A DNA stretch of 25,659 nt from contig CAYYIJ010000025.1 of the NCBI GenBank assembly GCA_964471945.1, positions 1 through 25,659 on the forward strand. Direction: 5' to 3'. Below the pieces are notes generated by a model that worked only from the letters and a program-made list of their open reading frames with translations, was not told the DNA's origin and ran no database searches. Position numbers and translations under genes: made by a program. Below, piece by piece: positions 9,053-16,146 of this stretch. Each line of letters starts with the position of its first letter. Within the stretch, counting starts at the first letter, position 1. The DNA comes from JASEHD01 sp964471945 (lineage in GTDB: Bacteria; Bacteroidota; Ignavibacteria; UBA10030; SZUA-254).

Positions 9053-9066
9053 ATAAAAAAAGATGA
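9053..9066. repeat. AT-rich palindrome between hppA and the TPR gene
   Basis: A perfect TATTAAATTTAATA-type palindrome lies in the 159-bp space between the TPR gene 3' end (9082) and the hppA start (8922); position is approximate to a few bases. The T-rich side precedes it in the TPR direction, so it is not a classical terminator. It could be an operator or an AT-rich promoter element for hppA; the evidence is weak. Confidence 0.25.
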
Positions 9067-9081
9067 AAAAGTCGAGTATTA

Positions 9082-10587
9082 TTATTCGCAATCAAAACCT
9101 AAACTTTTTAGCGCGGAAGTTGCAGATTTAGCTTGCTCAGATTTTGGGCAAATCTGGATAACTTTACAATAATATTTATGAGCTTCATCTTCATTTTTAG
9201 TTCGTTGATACAACGAACCGACTGCTAACAAAAGTGCACAATCCTTAGGAGTGATTTGAAGTGCTTTCTTAAAATATTCAATCGCTTCAGGATATTTTTT
9301 ATCATTCATTAATTTTGATCCTAATGATAGATATGCCGCATTCAAGCTATTTTTATATTTACCCGTTACTCCTCCATTTCCATTTGTATCGGTTTTTGCG
9401 ATAAGCTCGATAACTTTACGATATGCAGCACTTTGCTCGTTCGTCAAATCAAGCATTCCGTTATATTGAGCGAGCATTTCCCAGGCACTTATATATTCGG
9501 GTTTATAATCAAAACTCTTTATGATATATTCTTTCGCCTTTCTATAATCCTTCATGTTGGAAAATGACTGGGCAGCCTGGAAATAGGATGCCCACCTGTA
9601 ACTTGCGGATGTATCAGATTCAATCTTCTTGTTAAACATAAAAACAGCATCGCCATACCGTTCTTTTTTGTTATAAGTTGTCGCAAGATCATAATAGATC
9701 TCTGATAATGTTGAATCTCTCTTATATGCCAATTCAAAAGAAGATATTGCATCGTCATATTTTTCAAGTGCTTTCAATGCTTTCCCACGCTTTATCAATT
9801 CTTCATTATTCAGTGAATCGATATTTGACATTGCGAATAATTTCTCAGCATTTGTATAATCTTTCATTTCTATATAAGCATTCCGTAGAATATCGAATAT
9901 CTCCTTTTGTGTTGAATCATTTCTAATGACATTATTGGCATATGGAATGAGCTCCTCATAATATTTTGTTTCATGAAGGATCTTCACATAATCGGTTTGA
10001 TATAAAATATTATCGGATTGTAATTTAACCAGATCGCGGTAGATAGGTAAAGCTTTTAGATATTGTTTAGCTCGTAAGTAAATAGTACCAAGTTCACTGA
10101 GTGCTGTTACGTTCGTCGAATCGATCAACAAAACATTGATATAAGCTTCTACAGCGTCGTTGTACTGACGGGATTTTCTACTTAACTCTGCTATCTTTAA
10201 AAATACTTTTATATTATTTTTTTCGAACTCAATAACTTTTCGATATTGATCGATAGCAGCAACCGAAATATTTTGTTTATAATAGATATCTCCAAGGAGC
10301 TCATAAATTTTTGGGTCCTGTGGATTTAACTCACGCGCCTGAATTAATGTTTTCTCTGCCTGATCCAACGAGTCAGCTTTTAAATAGGATGCCCCTAACC
10401 AAACATATCCTTGTGAATTTTTTTTATCCTTTTTAATAGCTTCTTTGAATGATTTTATTGCAGCGGTAAGATCACCTTTTTCAAGAGCTGCTTTTCCAGC
10501 ATTAATGTGGTCTTCTGCAAAAACTTGAAGAGTATAAACCGTAAAAAACCCAGCGATAAACCAGGTTATAATCATTTGTTTTTTCAC
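9082..10587 (-). CDS. Exported tetratricopeptide-repeat protein
   Basis: The product has 501 residues with a signal peptide (MKKQMIITWFIAGFFTVYTL, then QVFA) and about a dozen TPR units covering the rest, with the usual A/G/Y pattern, for example AGKAALEKGDLTAAIKSFKE, YVWLGASYLKADSLDQAEKT and EAIEYFKKALQITPKDCALL. TPR solenoids are protein-binding scaffolds, and the signal peptide places it in the periplasm or at the outer membrane. It is the last gene of the ExbB-ExbD-ExbD-TonB-PstS-like operon. Start is GTG 10587, whose G is also the last base of the preceding TAG stop, with AGGAG 7 nt upstream, so translation is coupled. A role as periplasmic partner of the TonB system or the binding protein is inferred. 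Confidence 0.9.
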   Translation of the reverse strand: MKKQMIITWFIAGFFTVYTLQVFAEDHINAGKAALEKGDLTAAIKSFKEAIKKDKKNSQGYVWLGASYLKADSLDQAEKTLIQARELNPQDPKIYELLGDIYYKQNISVAAIDQYRKVIEFEKNNIKVFLKIAELSRKSRQYNDAVEAYINVLLIDSTNVTALSELGTIYLRAKQYLKALPIYRDLVKLQSDNILYQTDYVKILHETKYYEELIPYANNVIRNDSTQKEIFDILRNAYIEMKDYTNAEKLFAMSNIDSLNNEELIKRGKALKALEKYDDAISSFELAYKRDSTLSEIYYDLATTYNKKERYGDAVFMFNKKIESDTSASYRWASYFQAAQSFSNMKDYRKAKEYIIKSFDYKPEYISAWEMLAQYNGMLDLTNEQSAAYRKVIELIAKTDTNGNGGVTGKYKNSLNAAYLSLGSKLMNDKKYPEAIEYFKKALQITPKDCALLLAVGSLYQRTKNEDEAHKYYCKVIQICPKSEQAKSATSALKSLGFDCE

Positions 10588-11522
10588 TATTGTACTCCTT
10601 TATCTGATAATTCAACAAGACGAATTGGCATTGTAGCTGGAACAAGCCCATTATTTAAAACAACCTGTTGGCCTGGCGCACTTGTTACATATGCGATAAA
10701 ACCTGCCCCCACACTATACATATCTACTCGTGAATAGATATACACATTACGAGTTATTGGGTAGTATCCCCGGTAAACGTGTGCCTGAAAAGGTCCAAAG
10801 TATTGATCTCGTATGCCCAACGAATCAGGAGCATACGGATCAGACAATTTTAAAACTGTGATATTTTCTTTTTTTTGGTTTATCCAATTTAAACCAACCA
10901 TCCCGAGCGCTTCTGGATGTTCTGAGACATACTGCAACATTTCTTCCGACGATTTGGTTATTTTAGATGGTACAGTATATTTTTCACCTTTCAACATTTT
11001 TAACGCAACAATTTCATAGTTCGCAGAATTCGGATCAGGTAAACAAATTTTGATTGGAGAATTTTTACCGCCAATCTGTCTCCAATTTTTTATGATACCT
11101 CGATAGATACTATCTAATTGCGTTGTGCGTAATTCACTAACCGGATTTTGCTCATTCACGATGAATCCGATACCATCTATTGCAATTTTGTATTCTTTGA
11201 TGTCAAGAGCAAACTGCTTAGCGGCAGCTCGCTCTTCAGCGTTTAATGAGCGTGATGCAACAATGAGTTTAATTGTATCGTTAAAGAGTCGGGTAATCGC
11301 TTCTCGGGTTGTCATCGAGAGCAGCTCAAGTTCAGCATCACGATAAGTTCGTTCAAACTTTTCCTCTTCCTGTTTTAGCATCGGAAATACTGATTCACTA
11401 ACAGCAATAGTAAGATGTCCCTTAGTCGGAGTTTCAGTCCGCTCCTTAAGACATCCAGGGATGGATCCTAAGAATAGTATCCATCCGAGGATAATCCAAC
11501 AATATTTATTCTTCATCGTCAT
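10587..11522 (-). CDS. PstS-like substrate-binding lipoprotein
   Basis: The product has 311 residues. The N-terminus is a lipoprotein signal (WIILGWILFLGSIPGC; lipobox SIPGC, Cys about 24), so it is probably membrane anchored. The body is a type II periplasmic-binding fold of the PstS family: GHLTIAVSESVFPMLKQEEE, the early TTREAITRLF segment, IDGIGFIVN, LDSIYRGIIKNWRQIGG, PDPNSANYE and a C-terminal ITRNVYIYSR strand. PstS proteins bind phosphate, but no PstA, PstB or PstC lies nearby; instead the gene follows tonB and precedes a TPR gene. It may therefore serve a TonB-energised envelope process rather than ABC phosphate uptake. Its start overlaps the preceding small gene by 17 bp. The ligand is unknown. 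Confidence 0.87.
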   Translation of the reverse strand: MTMKNKYCWIILGWILFLGSIPGCLKERTETPTKGHLTIAVSESVFPMLKQEEEKFERTYRDAELELLSMTTREAITRLFNDTIKLIVASRSLNAEERAAAKQFALDIKEYKIAIDGIGFIVNEQNPVSELRTTQLDSIYRGIIKNWRQIGGKNSPIKICLPDPNSANYEIVALKMLKGEKYTVPSKITKSSEEMLQYVSEHPEALGMVGLNWINQKKENITVLKLSDPYAPDSLGIRDQYFGPFQAHVYRGYYPITRNVYIYSRVDMYSVGAGFIAYVTSAPGQQVVLNNGLVPATMPIRLVELSDKGVQ

Positions 11523-11718
11523 TTTTCCGACGCGTCTTAATTGTTATCATCACGATACGATAGATCGCATAGAGAACCATCATGCTGCCAACGATGATTC
11601 GGAAATTCACCGGTACGTTTGCTGGAAGAACAAACCCGGTTAGCATTACAACGCCGATTATTAAAATCAAACCGGCAGTCATATATGTTACGATTCGAAG
11701 AATCGCTGGTGCGTTCAC
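11506..11718 (-). CDS. Small two-helix membrane protein
   Basis: The 70-residue product has two hydrophobic helices (about 8-31, IVTYMTAGLILIIGVVMLTG; and 39-59, FRIIVGSMMVLYAIYRIVMI) and a charged tail TRRKNDDEE. I do not recognise the family. Start is GTG 11718, 9 nt after the tonB stop; no good ribosome site is visible, so Met13 is an alternative. It sits between tonB and the PstS-like gene, overlapping the latter by 17 bp, in the same operon and orientation. That placement and the coding-like sequence argue that it is real. It may be an accessory membrane subunit of the TonB-ExbBD complex, but nothing in the sequence proves it. Confidence 0.7.
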   Translation of the reverse strand: MNAPAILRIVTYMTAGLILIIGVVMLTGFVLPANVPVNFRIIVGSMMVLYAIYRIVMITIKTRRKNDDEE

Positions 11719-11727
11719 GATTCAAGA

Positions 11728-12447
11728 TTATTTATTTAGTTTAAATCTAAATGGCATAGCAGCCCAAACAGCCACAGGTCCATTATTCATCATAGCAGGT
11801 GTGAAGACATACTGAAGTGCTGCTTTGATAGCTGGCTCGTTGAATATTTCAGCGTCACTTTTCATGACAACAGCTTTCTTCGCCTTACCTTCTTTATCAA
11901 CTAATATTTTCACCCAAACAGTTCCTTCAACACCCGCCCGTCGTGCAATCTCAGGATATTCTGGTATAACTTGTTTTACTGGAACCGGTTGTTTTTCCAC
12001 GGGAACGAAATCTGGGGGGTCTTCTTCAATCCTTATATCCTGCTCGATTTGAATCTGCTCATCACCTTGTTGTGCAACAACTGGGCTTTGGATTGCTGAA
12101 AGTTCCTGCTGTGTGGCAATAGTTTGTTCGGGACTCACCTCAGCATCTGGTACAGGAACCGGTATACCGACAGTAGGTTTTGCAATTGGAACATTTACAG
12201 CTACTGCCGGTGCTACTTCAGCTTCTGACATTGATGGAGGGGGTCCCAGATCCGTGTATTTTGTAAGCCTCACCATTACGATAGGTTCATCTTCCTCGGA
12301 GAGATAACCTACTAAGTAGTAAGTTCCAATTAAAGATAGATGAAAAAAAATCGCAATTGAAAGAGCCACTCCGAGGTATTTATTATATACCTTACGCCAT
12401 TCGTGCATACCATATTTAATAGGTGCTGTTATTGTTTGTGTAGTCAT
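11728..12447 (-). CDS. tonB: Energy transducer TonB
   Basis: The 239-residue product has a short cytoplasmic N-terminus, one transmembrane anchor at about 25-49 (LGVALSIAIFFHLSLIGTYY), a Pro/Glu/Val-rich periplasmic linker (PIAKPTVGIPVPVPDAEVSP, PVEKQPVPVKQ) and a C-terminal TonB domain at about 160-239 (PEYPEIARRAGVEGTVWVKI, then FNEPAIKAALQYVFTPAMMN). TonB carries proton-motive-force energy from ExbB/ExbD to outer-membrane TonB-dependent receptors. It follows the second exbD by 17 bp, with AGGAG about 8 nt before ATG 12447. No TonB-dependent receptor is encoded in this window. Family assignment is secure. Confidence 0.93.
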   Translation of the reverse strand: MTTQTITAPIKYGMHEWRKVYNKYLGVALSIAIFFHLSLIGTYYLVGYLSEEDEPIVMVRLTKYTDLGPPPSMSEAEVAPAVAVNVPIAKPTVGIPVPVPDAEVSPEQTIATQQELSAIQSPVVAQQGDEQIQIEQDIRIEEDPPDFVPVEKQPVPVKQVIPEYPEIARRAGVEGTVWVKILVDKEGKAKKAVVMKSDAEIFNEPAIKAALQYVFTPAMMNNGPVAVWAAMPFRFKLNK

Positions 12448-12464
12448 AATTCACTCTCCTATCT

Positions 12465-12962
12465 TTACGATACTTTTGATAAAATTCTCTTATCGGCATC
12501 CTGCATCGGTGCAATGCTGAAACGAGTTACATTTGCTTGGTTAAATTCGTCCATGATATCGACCATTTTCGAATATTTTCCTTTCCGATCAATTTTAACA
12601 AGTGTAATCAATTTGGTATTTTCCTGATTTTTCTGAATCAAGAATGCCTGTAAATCTTTAAAATCGATTTTCTGAGGATCCTCGACTCCGATATTCCAAT
12701 ATATCACACCATCTTCTTTTACACGAAGTATCAAGAGATTACTCTGGGCAACTTCTACACTAACGTCGTTACTCGGAGGAAGGTTAATTTCCATAGTGGT
12801 CGGTTTCGTCATTGTTGTTGTCAACATAAAAAATGTTAGCAAGAGAAATGCAATGTCGACCATCGGTGTATTATCAATCTTAATACCGAGGCGCCTTGCT
12901 TTCTTGCGTTTCCCTTTTTTCCGCTGGTGGCCGCGTGGGCCACTTGTATCAACCATACCCAT
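12465..12962 (-). CDS. exbD: ExbD/TolR-family biopolymer transport protein (second copy)
   Basis: The 165-residue product has a very basic cytoplasmic N-terminus (RGHQRKKGKRKKARRLG), one transmembrane helix containing the essential Asp (NTPMVDIAFLLLTFFMLTTT, Asp about 36) and a periplasmic ExbD/TolR domain (VIYWNIGVEDPQ, KIDRKGKYSKMVDIMDEF). ExbD couples proton flow through the ExbB pentamer to TonB. Start ATG 12962 has AAGGAG about 9 nt upstream. It lies 12 bp after the first exbD and 17 bp before tonB. Two different adjacent exbD genes are common in Bacteroidota-type TonB loci; the two probably form a heteromeric periplasmic pair, which is inference. Confidence 0.93.
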   Translation of the reverse strand: MGMVDTSGPRGHQRKKGKRKKARRLGIKIDNTPMVDIAFLLLTFFMLTTTMTKPTTMEINLPPSNDVSVEVAQSNLLILRVKEDGVIYWNIGVEDPQKIDFKDLQAFLIQKNQENTKLITLVKIDRKGKYSKMVDIMDEFNQANVTRFSIAPMQDADKRILSKVS

Positions 12963-12974
12963 AAATTATTCTCC

Positions 12975-13439
12975 TTATTCCTGTTCTAAATCCGTTACGA
13001 GGTTAAAACGCGTGATTTGTGTTTTTTGGAGAATGTTCATAACATCCTCAGCTAATCCATACTCTGCTTCTTGATCGCCTTTAACTACGGTCCGAAGTTT
13101 GGGATTTGCAATACGTGCCCGAATCAGTAAATCCGGCAGTTCCTTAGTTGTTACTTCCACTCCTAATCTTAATTTATTTTCTTCTCCGAATAACTTCGTC
13201 ATTAGATGCTGCGAATCGAAACCTAAAAAAATACGACTATCTTTGCTAAGAGTGATTGTCATAACATTCGATTCAGGAAGTACAAATTTCGAGTGCGATG
13301 ACGGCAAAACAATTTGAACTTCTTCCGGTGGTTTGAATTGAGTTGTTAACATAAAAAAGGTTAACAATAAAAATCCGATATCCACCAGAGGGGTGTTATC
13401 TATCGAAATACCGATTCTATGTTGTTTTATTTTCGGCAT
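12975..13439 (-). CDS. exbD: ExbD/TolR-family biopolymer transport protein (first copy)
   Basis: The 154-residue product has an N-terminal HRIGISIDNTPLVDIGFLLL helix with the proton-pathway Asp at about 20, LTFFMLTTQFKPPE at the membrane exit, and a periplasmic ExbD domain (VVKGDQEAEYGLAEDVMNIL). It differs clearly from its neighbour (12465-12962) in its short N-terminus and in the periplasmic domain, so the pair is not a recent duplication. It begins 4 bp after the exbB stop, which suggests translational coupling. Confidence 0.93.
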   Translation of the reverse strand: MPKIKQHRIGISIDNTPLVDIGFLLLTFFMLTTQFKPPEEVQIVLPSSHSKFVLPESNVMTITLSKDSRIFLGFDSQHLMTKLFGEENKLRLGVEVTTKELPDLLIRARIANPKLRTVVKGDQEAEYGLAEDVMNILQKTQITRFNLVTDLEQE

Positions 13440-13443
13440 ATAA

Positions 13444-14214
13444 TTACTTTACTTTTAAAGTTTGTACTATATCAAAGCTTGCTTCATCTATCATGTAAGT
13501 GTAAGCATCAACTTTATTAACAAAAAAGTTATAACCTACGATACCAATAATTGCTGCAAATATTCCTAATGCTGTGTTCACAAGTGCTTCTGAAATACCG
13601 ATCGAAAGTTGAATCGCATCGGGGGCTCCTGCATGTGCTAATGCTTGAAACGCACGGACCATTCCGATAACGGTTCCAAACAATCCCAACATAGTCGCAG
13701 TTGAAGCAATCGTAGAAAGTATAATTAGGTTTTTTTCTAACAGAGGCATCTCAAGTGCGGTAGCTTCCTCGATTGCTGTTTGAACCTCCGCCATCTGCTT
13801 TTCTGCTAATGTTTTACTCTCTGTTGAAAGTTCAATATATCGCTCTAAACCAGCTTTTATTATATTTGCCATTGAACCACGTTGTGTATCACATGCTTTA
13901 ATTGCTCCTTCGATATTTCCATCAGCAAGATTTTTTTGAACATTCTTTAAAAAGGTTGCAATTGCGCCGCGACCTTTGGCTTTTCGAAGCGATAACGAAC
14001 GTTCAATAATAAATGTAATAACTATGATAGAAGTGGCTATCAACGAAGGGACAACGTATCCACCTGTGAATACCATACCCATTAAGTTATTTGGTCTCAT
14101 TCGATTCGAGCCATCAAAAAAGTTTTCAGGGTTACCAAGTATAAACCACCAAATAACAACACTGACTGCGATTGCTAAGAATATTACAACCGATACAAAG
14201 GTTGATTGTTTCAT
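13444..14214 (-). CDS. exbB: ExbB/TolQ/MotA-family proton channel protein
   Basis: The 256-residue inner-membrane protein has an N-terminal helix (VVIFLAIAVSVVIWWFILG), a second helix at about 57-71 (PSLIATSIIVITFIIERSLS), a long cytoplasmic section (FLKNVQKNLADGNIEGAIKA), and two C-terminal helices forming the channel (IILSTIASTATMLGLFGTVI, GMVRAFQ, SEALVNTALGIFAAIIGIVG). The LGLFGTVIGM and ALVNTALGIFAAI motifs are the family hallmarks. ExbB is the proton-channel scaffold for ExbD and TonB. AAAGGAG lies about 8 nt before ATG 14214. The first exbD follows after 4 bp and the STAS gene precedes by 43 bp. Confidence 0.94.
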   Translation of the reverse strand: MKQSTFVSVVIFLAIAVSVVIWWFILGNPENFFDGSNRMRPNNLMGMVFTGGYVVPSLIATSIIVITFIIERSLSLRKAKGRGAIATFLKNVQKNLADGNIEGAIKACDTQRGSMANIIKAGLERYIELSTESKTLAEKQMAEVQTAIEEATALEMPLLEKNLIILSTIASTATMLGLFGTVIGMVRAFQALAHAGAPDAIQLSIGISEALVNTALGIFAAIIGIVGYNFFVNKVDAYTYMIDEASFDIVQTLKVK

Positions 14215-14257
14215 GAATATTACTCCTTTAAAATGTTAATGAAAAATTTAGAAATAT

Positions 14258-14605
14258 TTATTTTGTTAAAAAACTTTTAATCGCGTTTTCGATTGTCTCA
14301 TGGACATCAAAGATTTCAATCAAACGTGTGATAACCAATAAGTTTTGGATATTTGAACTCAAACCGACGAGTTTTATTTCACCGCCAATTTTTCGATAAC
14401 TCGTGTGAGCAGTAATCAATGCCCCGATACCTGAGCTATTCAAATAATTCACTCTTTTCATGCTCAATATCATAGACTTGTTTCCTTGTTCGATATAATC
14501 TAAAACTTCGCGATGAAATTCGTCCGTGTGATCATCACCAATTAATGCCCCTTTAAGTTCAATTATCGCAATCTTTCCTTCTTGTATTGTCTTAGATTTT
14601 ATCAA
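14258..14605 (-). CDS. STAS-domain anti-sigma-factor-antagonist-like protein
   Basis: The 115-residue single STAS domain starts at TTG 14605, which has AAAAGG about 7 nt upstream; no better in-frame ATG exists. The IIELKGALIGDDHTDEF strand-helix and YLNSSGIGALITAH loop are diagnostic; the Ser-Ser at about 57-58 corresponds to the phosphorylated Ser region of SpoIIAA/RsbV. Such proteins switch partners by Ser phosphorylation through an RsbW-type kinase and a PP2C phosphatase, but neither is encoded nearby. It is the first gene after the sigma-54-like promoter at 14650-14665 and leads the ExbB-ExbD-TonB operon, so a regulatory or membrane-organising role linked to that machine is inferred. Confidence 0.9.
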   Translation of the reverse strand: MIKSKTIQEGKIAIIELKGALIGDDHTDEFHREVLDYIEQGNKSMILSMKRVNYLNSSGIGALITAHTSYRKIGGEIKLVGLSSNIQNLLVITRLIEIFDVHETIENAIKSFLTK

Positions 14606-14633
14606 TATTTACCTTTTCGTTTTGGATATCACA

Positions 14634-14651
14634 TTCTCTTTATTAAGAGAA
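14634..14651. promoter_or_regulatory. Perfect palindrome overlapping the putative transcription start
   Basis: TTCTCTTTATTAAGAGAA has two perfect 7-bp arms around TATT. It overlaps the -12 region and expected start point of the sigma-54-like promoter, about 30 bp before the STAS gene. It could be an operator or a 5'-leader hairpin; the sequence alone does not say which. Confidence 0.4.
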
Positions 14652-14665
14652 CAAATCAAGTGCCA
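14650..14665 (-). promoter_or_regulatory. Sigma-54 (-24/-12) promoter candidate for the STAS-exbB operon
   Basis: The minus strand reads TGGCACTTGATTTGTT. The -24 element TGGCAC is perfect and the spacing to TTGTT fits the -12 consensus TTGCA, with GT in place of GC. It lies 45-60 bp upstream of the STAS start codon. The gene immediately upstream encodes a sigma-54 activator with an intact GAFTGA loop, which gives independent support. Confidence 0.55.
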
Positions 14666-14704
14666 CATTAAATAAAAGAGAATTATTCTGTAATAATATA
14701 AACA

Positions 14705-14714
14705 TTACATGTAA
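14705..14714. promoter_or_regulatory. Palindrome, possible activator site
   Basis: TTACATGTAA is a perfect 10-bp palindrome about 70 bp upstream of the expected start of the sigma-54-like promoter, a normal enhancer distance. It is one of three palindromes in this intergenic region. Confidence 0.35.
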
Positions 14715-14719
14715 AAGTC

Positions 14720-14732
14720 ATGCAATTTGCAT
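14720..14732. promoter_or_regulatory. Palindrome ATGCAATTTGCAT, possible activator site
   Basis: Perfect 6-bp arms around one T. It uses the same TGCAA/TTGCA half-sites as the palindrome at 14797-14809 but in the opposite arrangement, suggesting a shared dimeric DNA-binding protein such as the adjacent NtrC-type regulator. Confidence 0.4.
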
Positions 14733-14796
14733 TTTTAAATGTTTAGTCGGAGAGGAAAAGAATATAAGCTCTTTATTTGTAAAAAGTTATGACACC

Positions 14797-14809
14797 TTGC
14801 AAAATGCAA
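14797..14809. promoter_or_regulatory. Palindrome TTGCAAAATGCAA, possible activator site
   Basis: Perfect TTGCA/TGCAA arms around AAA, just past the stop codon of the activator gene (14815) and about 160 bp upstream of the expected operon start. Confidence 0.4.
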
Positions 14810-14814
14810 CCTGA

Positions 14815-16146
14815 TTAGTCATGGATCCCATATTTTTTACGCTTTCGCCAGAGTGTTGTAGGGTCGATATTTAAGAGCCGGGCAGCTTCATCAAGGTCTT
14901 TCACAATTCTGAGGACTCGAACAATATGCTGTCGCTCGACTGCTTCGAGAGAGAGTATTCCTTTTTTTATTCCTTCAGGGTTTTGTAATTCGGGGGGTAA
15001 ATGAGACACAAAAATTTCACCTTGTTTAGCGAGCAGGACAGCACGCTCAATAACATTTTCTAACTCCCGAACGTTGCCGGGCCAGGTATAAGATGTCAAC
15101 AATTTAACAGCATCAGTGTGAATATCAATCGCGTTATTGGGTGAAAACTTTTTAAGAAAATGTTGAATCAATAAGAGAATGTCTTCGGGTCTTTCGCGCA
15201 GGGGTGGTAAATCTAATCGCACAGAATTTAATCGATAAAACAAATCCTCCCTAAATGTTCCCTGTTTCAATGATACCGATAGATTCTTGTTTGTTGCGGC
15301 AATTACTCGAACATCCACCTTACGAGTTACGTTATCGCCAACTCGCTCGAACTCACGATGCTGAAGAAACCTTAACAGTTTTACCTGAGCCGATGCCGAT
15401 ATATCGGCAATCTCATCTAAAAAAATCGTACCTCCATCTGCAATCTCAAATCTACCTTCCCGGTCTTTAATTGCACCCGTGAATGCTCCTTTAACATGCC
15501 CAAACAATTCACTCTCTAACAAATTTTCAGCCAATGCCGCACAATTTACTTTTATAAAAGGTTTCTCGTGTCGAGAACTATGAGTATGAATATATTGGGC
15601 AAACAATTCTTTACCTGTTCCGCTCTCCCCCTCGATAATAACTGATAACATACTATCTGCAACCTGAGCTGCTAACTCCATTTGATTCCTCATTTTTGAG
15701 TCACGTGTAATGATATTTGTATCAGAATAACTCGATGCTAACTGACTGCGAAGCAACCGGATTTCGTTTTGCATACGATGGTATTCAAAAACTTTTTCTA
15801 CAAACAAATGCAGCTCTTTAAGGTCAAATGGTTTCTGTAAAAAATCGAATGCTCCCTTTTTTATTGCCTCTACGGCACTATCAATCGAACCATGAGCAGT
15901 TATGATTACCAATGTAGTAGATGGTGCTTTCTGACGGATTTCCTGCAACAATTGCATACCATCTATCGGCTGCATCATCAGATCGATGAATGCGATATCG
16001 TATCTTCCTTCTTCGACACTCTCTAAACCATCGAGCGGATTTAAAAAACCTACTACCTTAAATCCAATGCTTTCCAAGCCAATCTTCAACGTTTTTAGTA
16101 TGTTAGGTTCATCATCAACTACAAGTACAACTCCGCGATGGTTCAT
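14815..16146 (-). CDS. NtrC-family sigma-54-dependent response regulator
   Basis: The product has 443 residues in the classic three-part order. The receiver domain (1-120) has acidic pocket D11-D12, phosphoacceptor D55 (FIDLMM), T83 and K105 (LQKPF). The AAA+ domain has Walker A GESGTGKE at 173-180, an intact sigma-54-contacting GAFTGA loop at 220-225 and Walker B GGTIFLDEI at 238-246. A Fis-type helix-turn-helix is at the end (LDEAARLLNIDPTTLWRKRK). When phosphorylated it should assemble and remodel RNA polymerase-sigma-54. It overlaps the histidine kinase gene by 4 bp (ATGA), so the pair is translationally coupled. The sigma-54-like promoter just downstream is its most obvious target (inference). 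Confidence 0.95.
   Translation of the reverse strand: MNHRGVVLVVDDEPNILKTLKIGLESIGFKVVGFLNPLDGLESVEEGRYDIAFIDLMMQPIDGMQLLQEIRQKAPSTTLVIITAHGSIDSAVEAIKKGAFDFLQKPFDLKELHLFVEKVFEYHRMQNEIRLLRSQLASSYSDTNIITRDSKMRNQMELAAQVADSMLSVIIEGESGTGKELFAQYIHTHSSRHEKPFIKVNCAALAENLLESELFGHVKGAFTGAIKDREGRFEIADGGTIFLDEIADISASAQVKLLRFLQHREFERVGDNVTRKVDVRVIAATNKNLSVSLKQGTFREDLFYRLNSVRLDLPPLRERPEDILLLIQHFLKKFSPNNAIDIHTDAVKLLTSYTWPGNVRELENVIERAVLLAKQGEIFVSHLPPELQNPEGIKKGILSLEAVERQHIVRVLRIVKDLDEAARLLNIDPTTLWRKRKKYGIHD

Noticed and set aside
9824..9926. Plus-strand open frames within the TPR gene
   Set aside because: They are antisense to a repeat-rich coding region and show no recognisable features.
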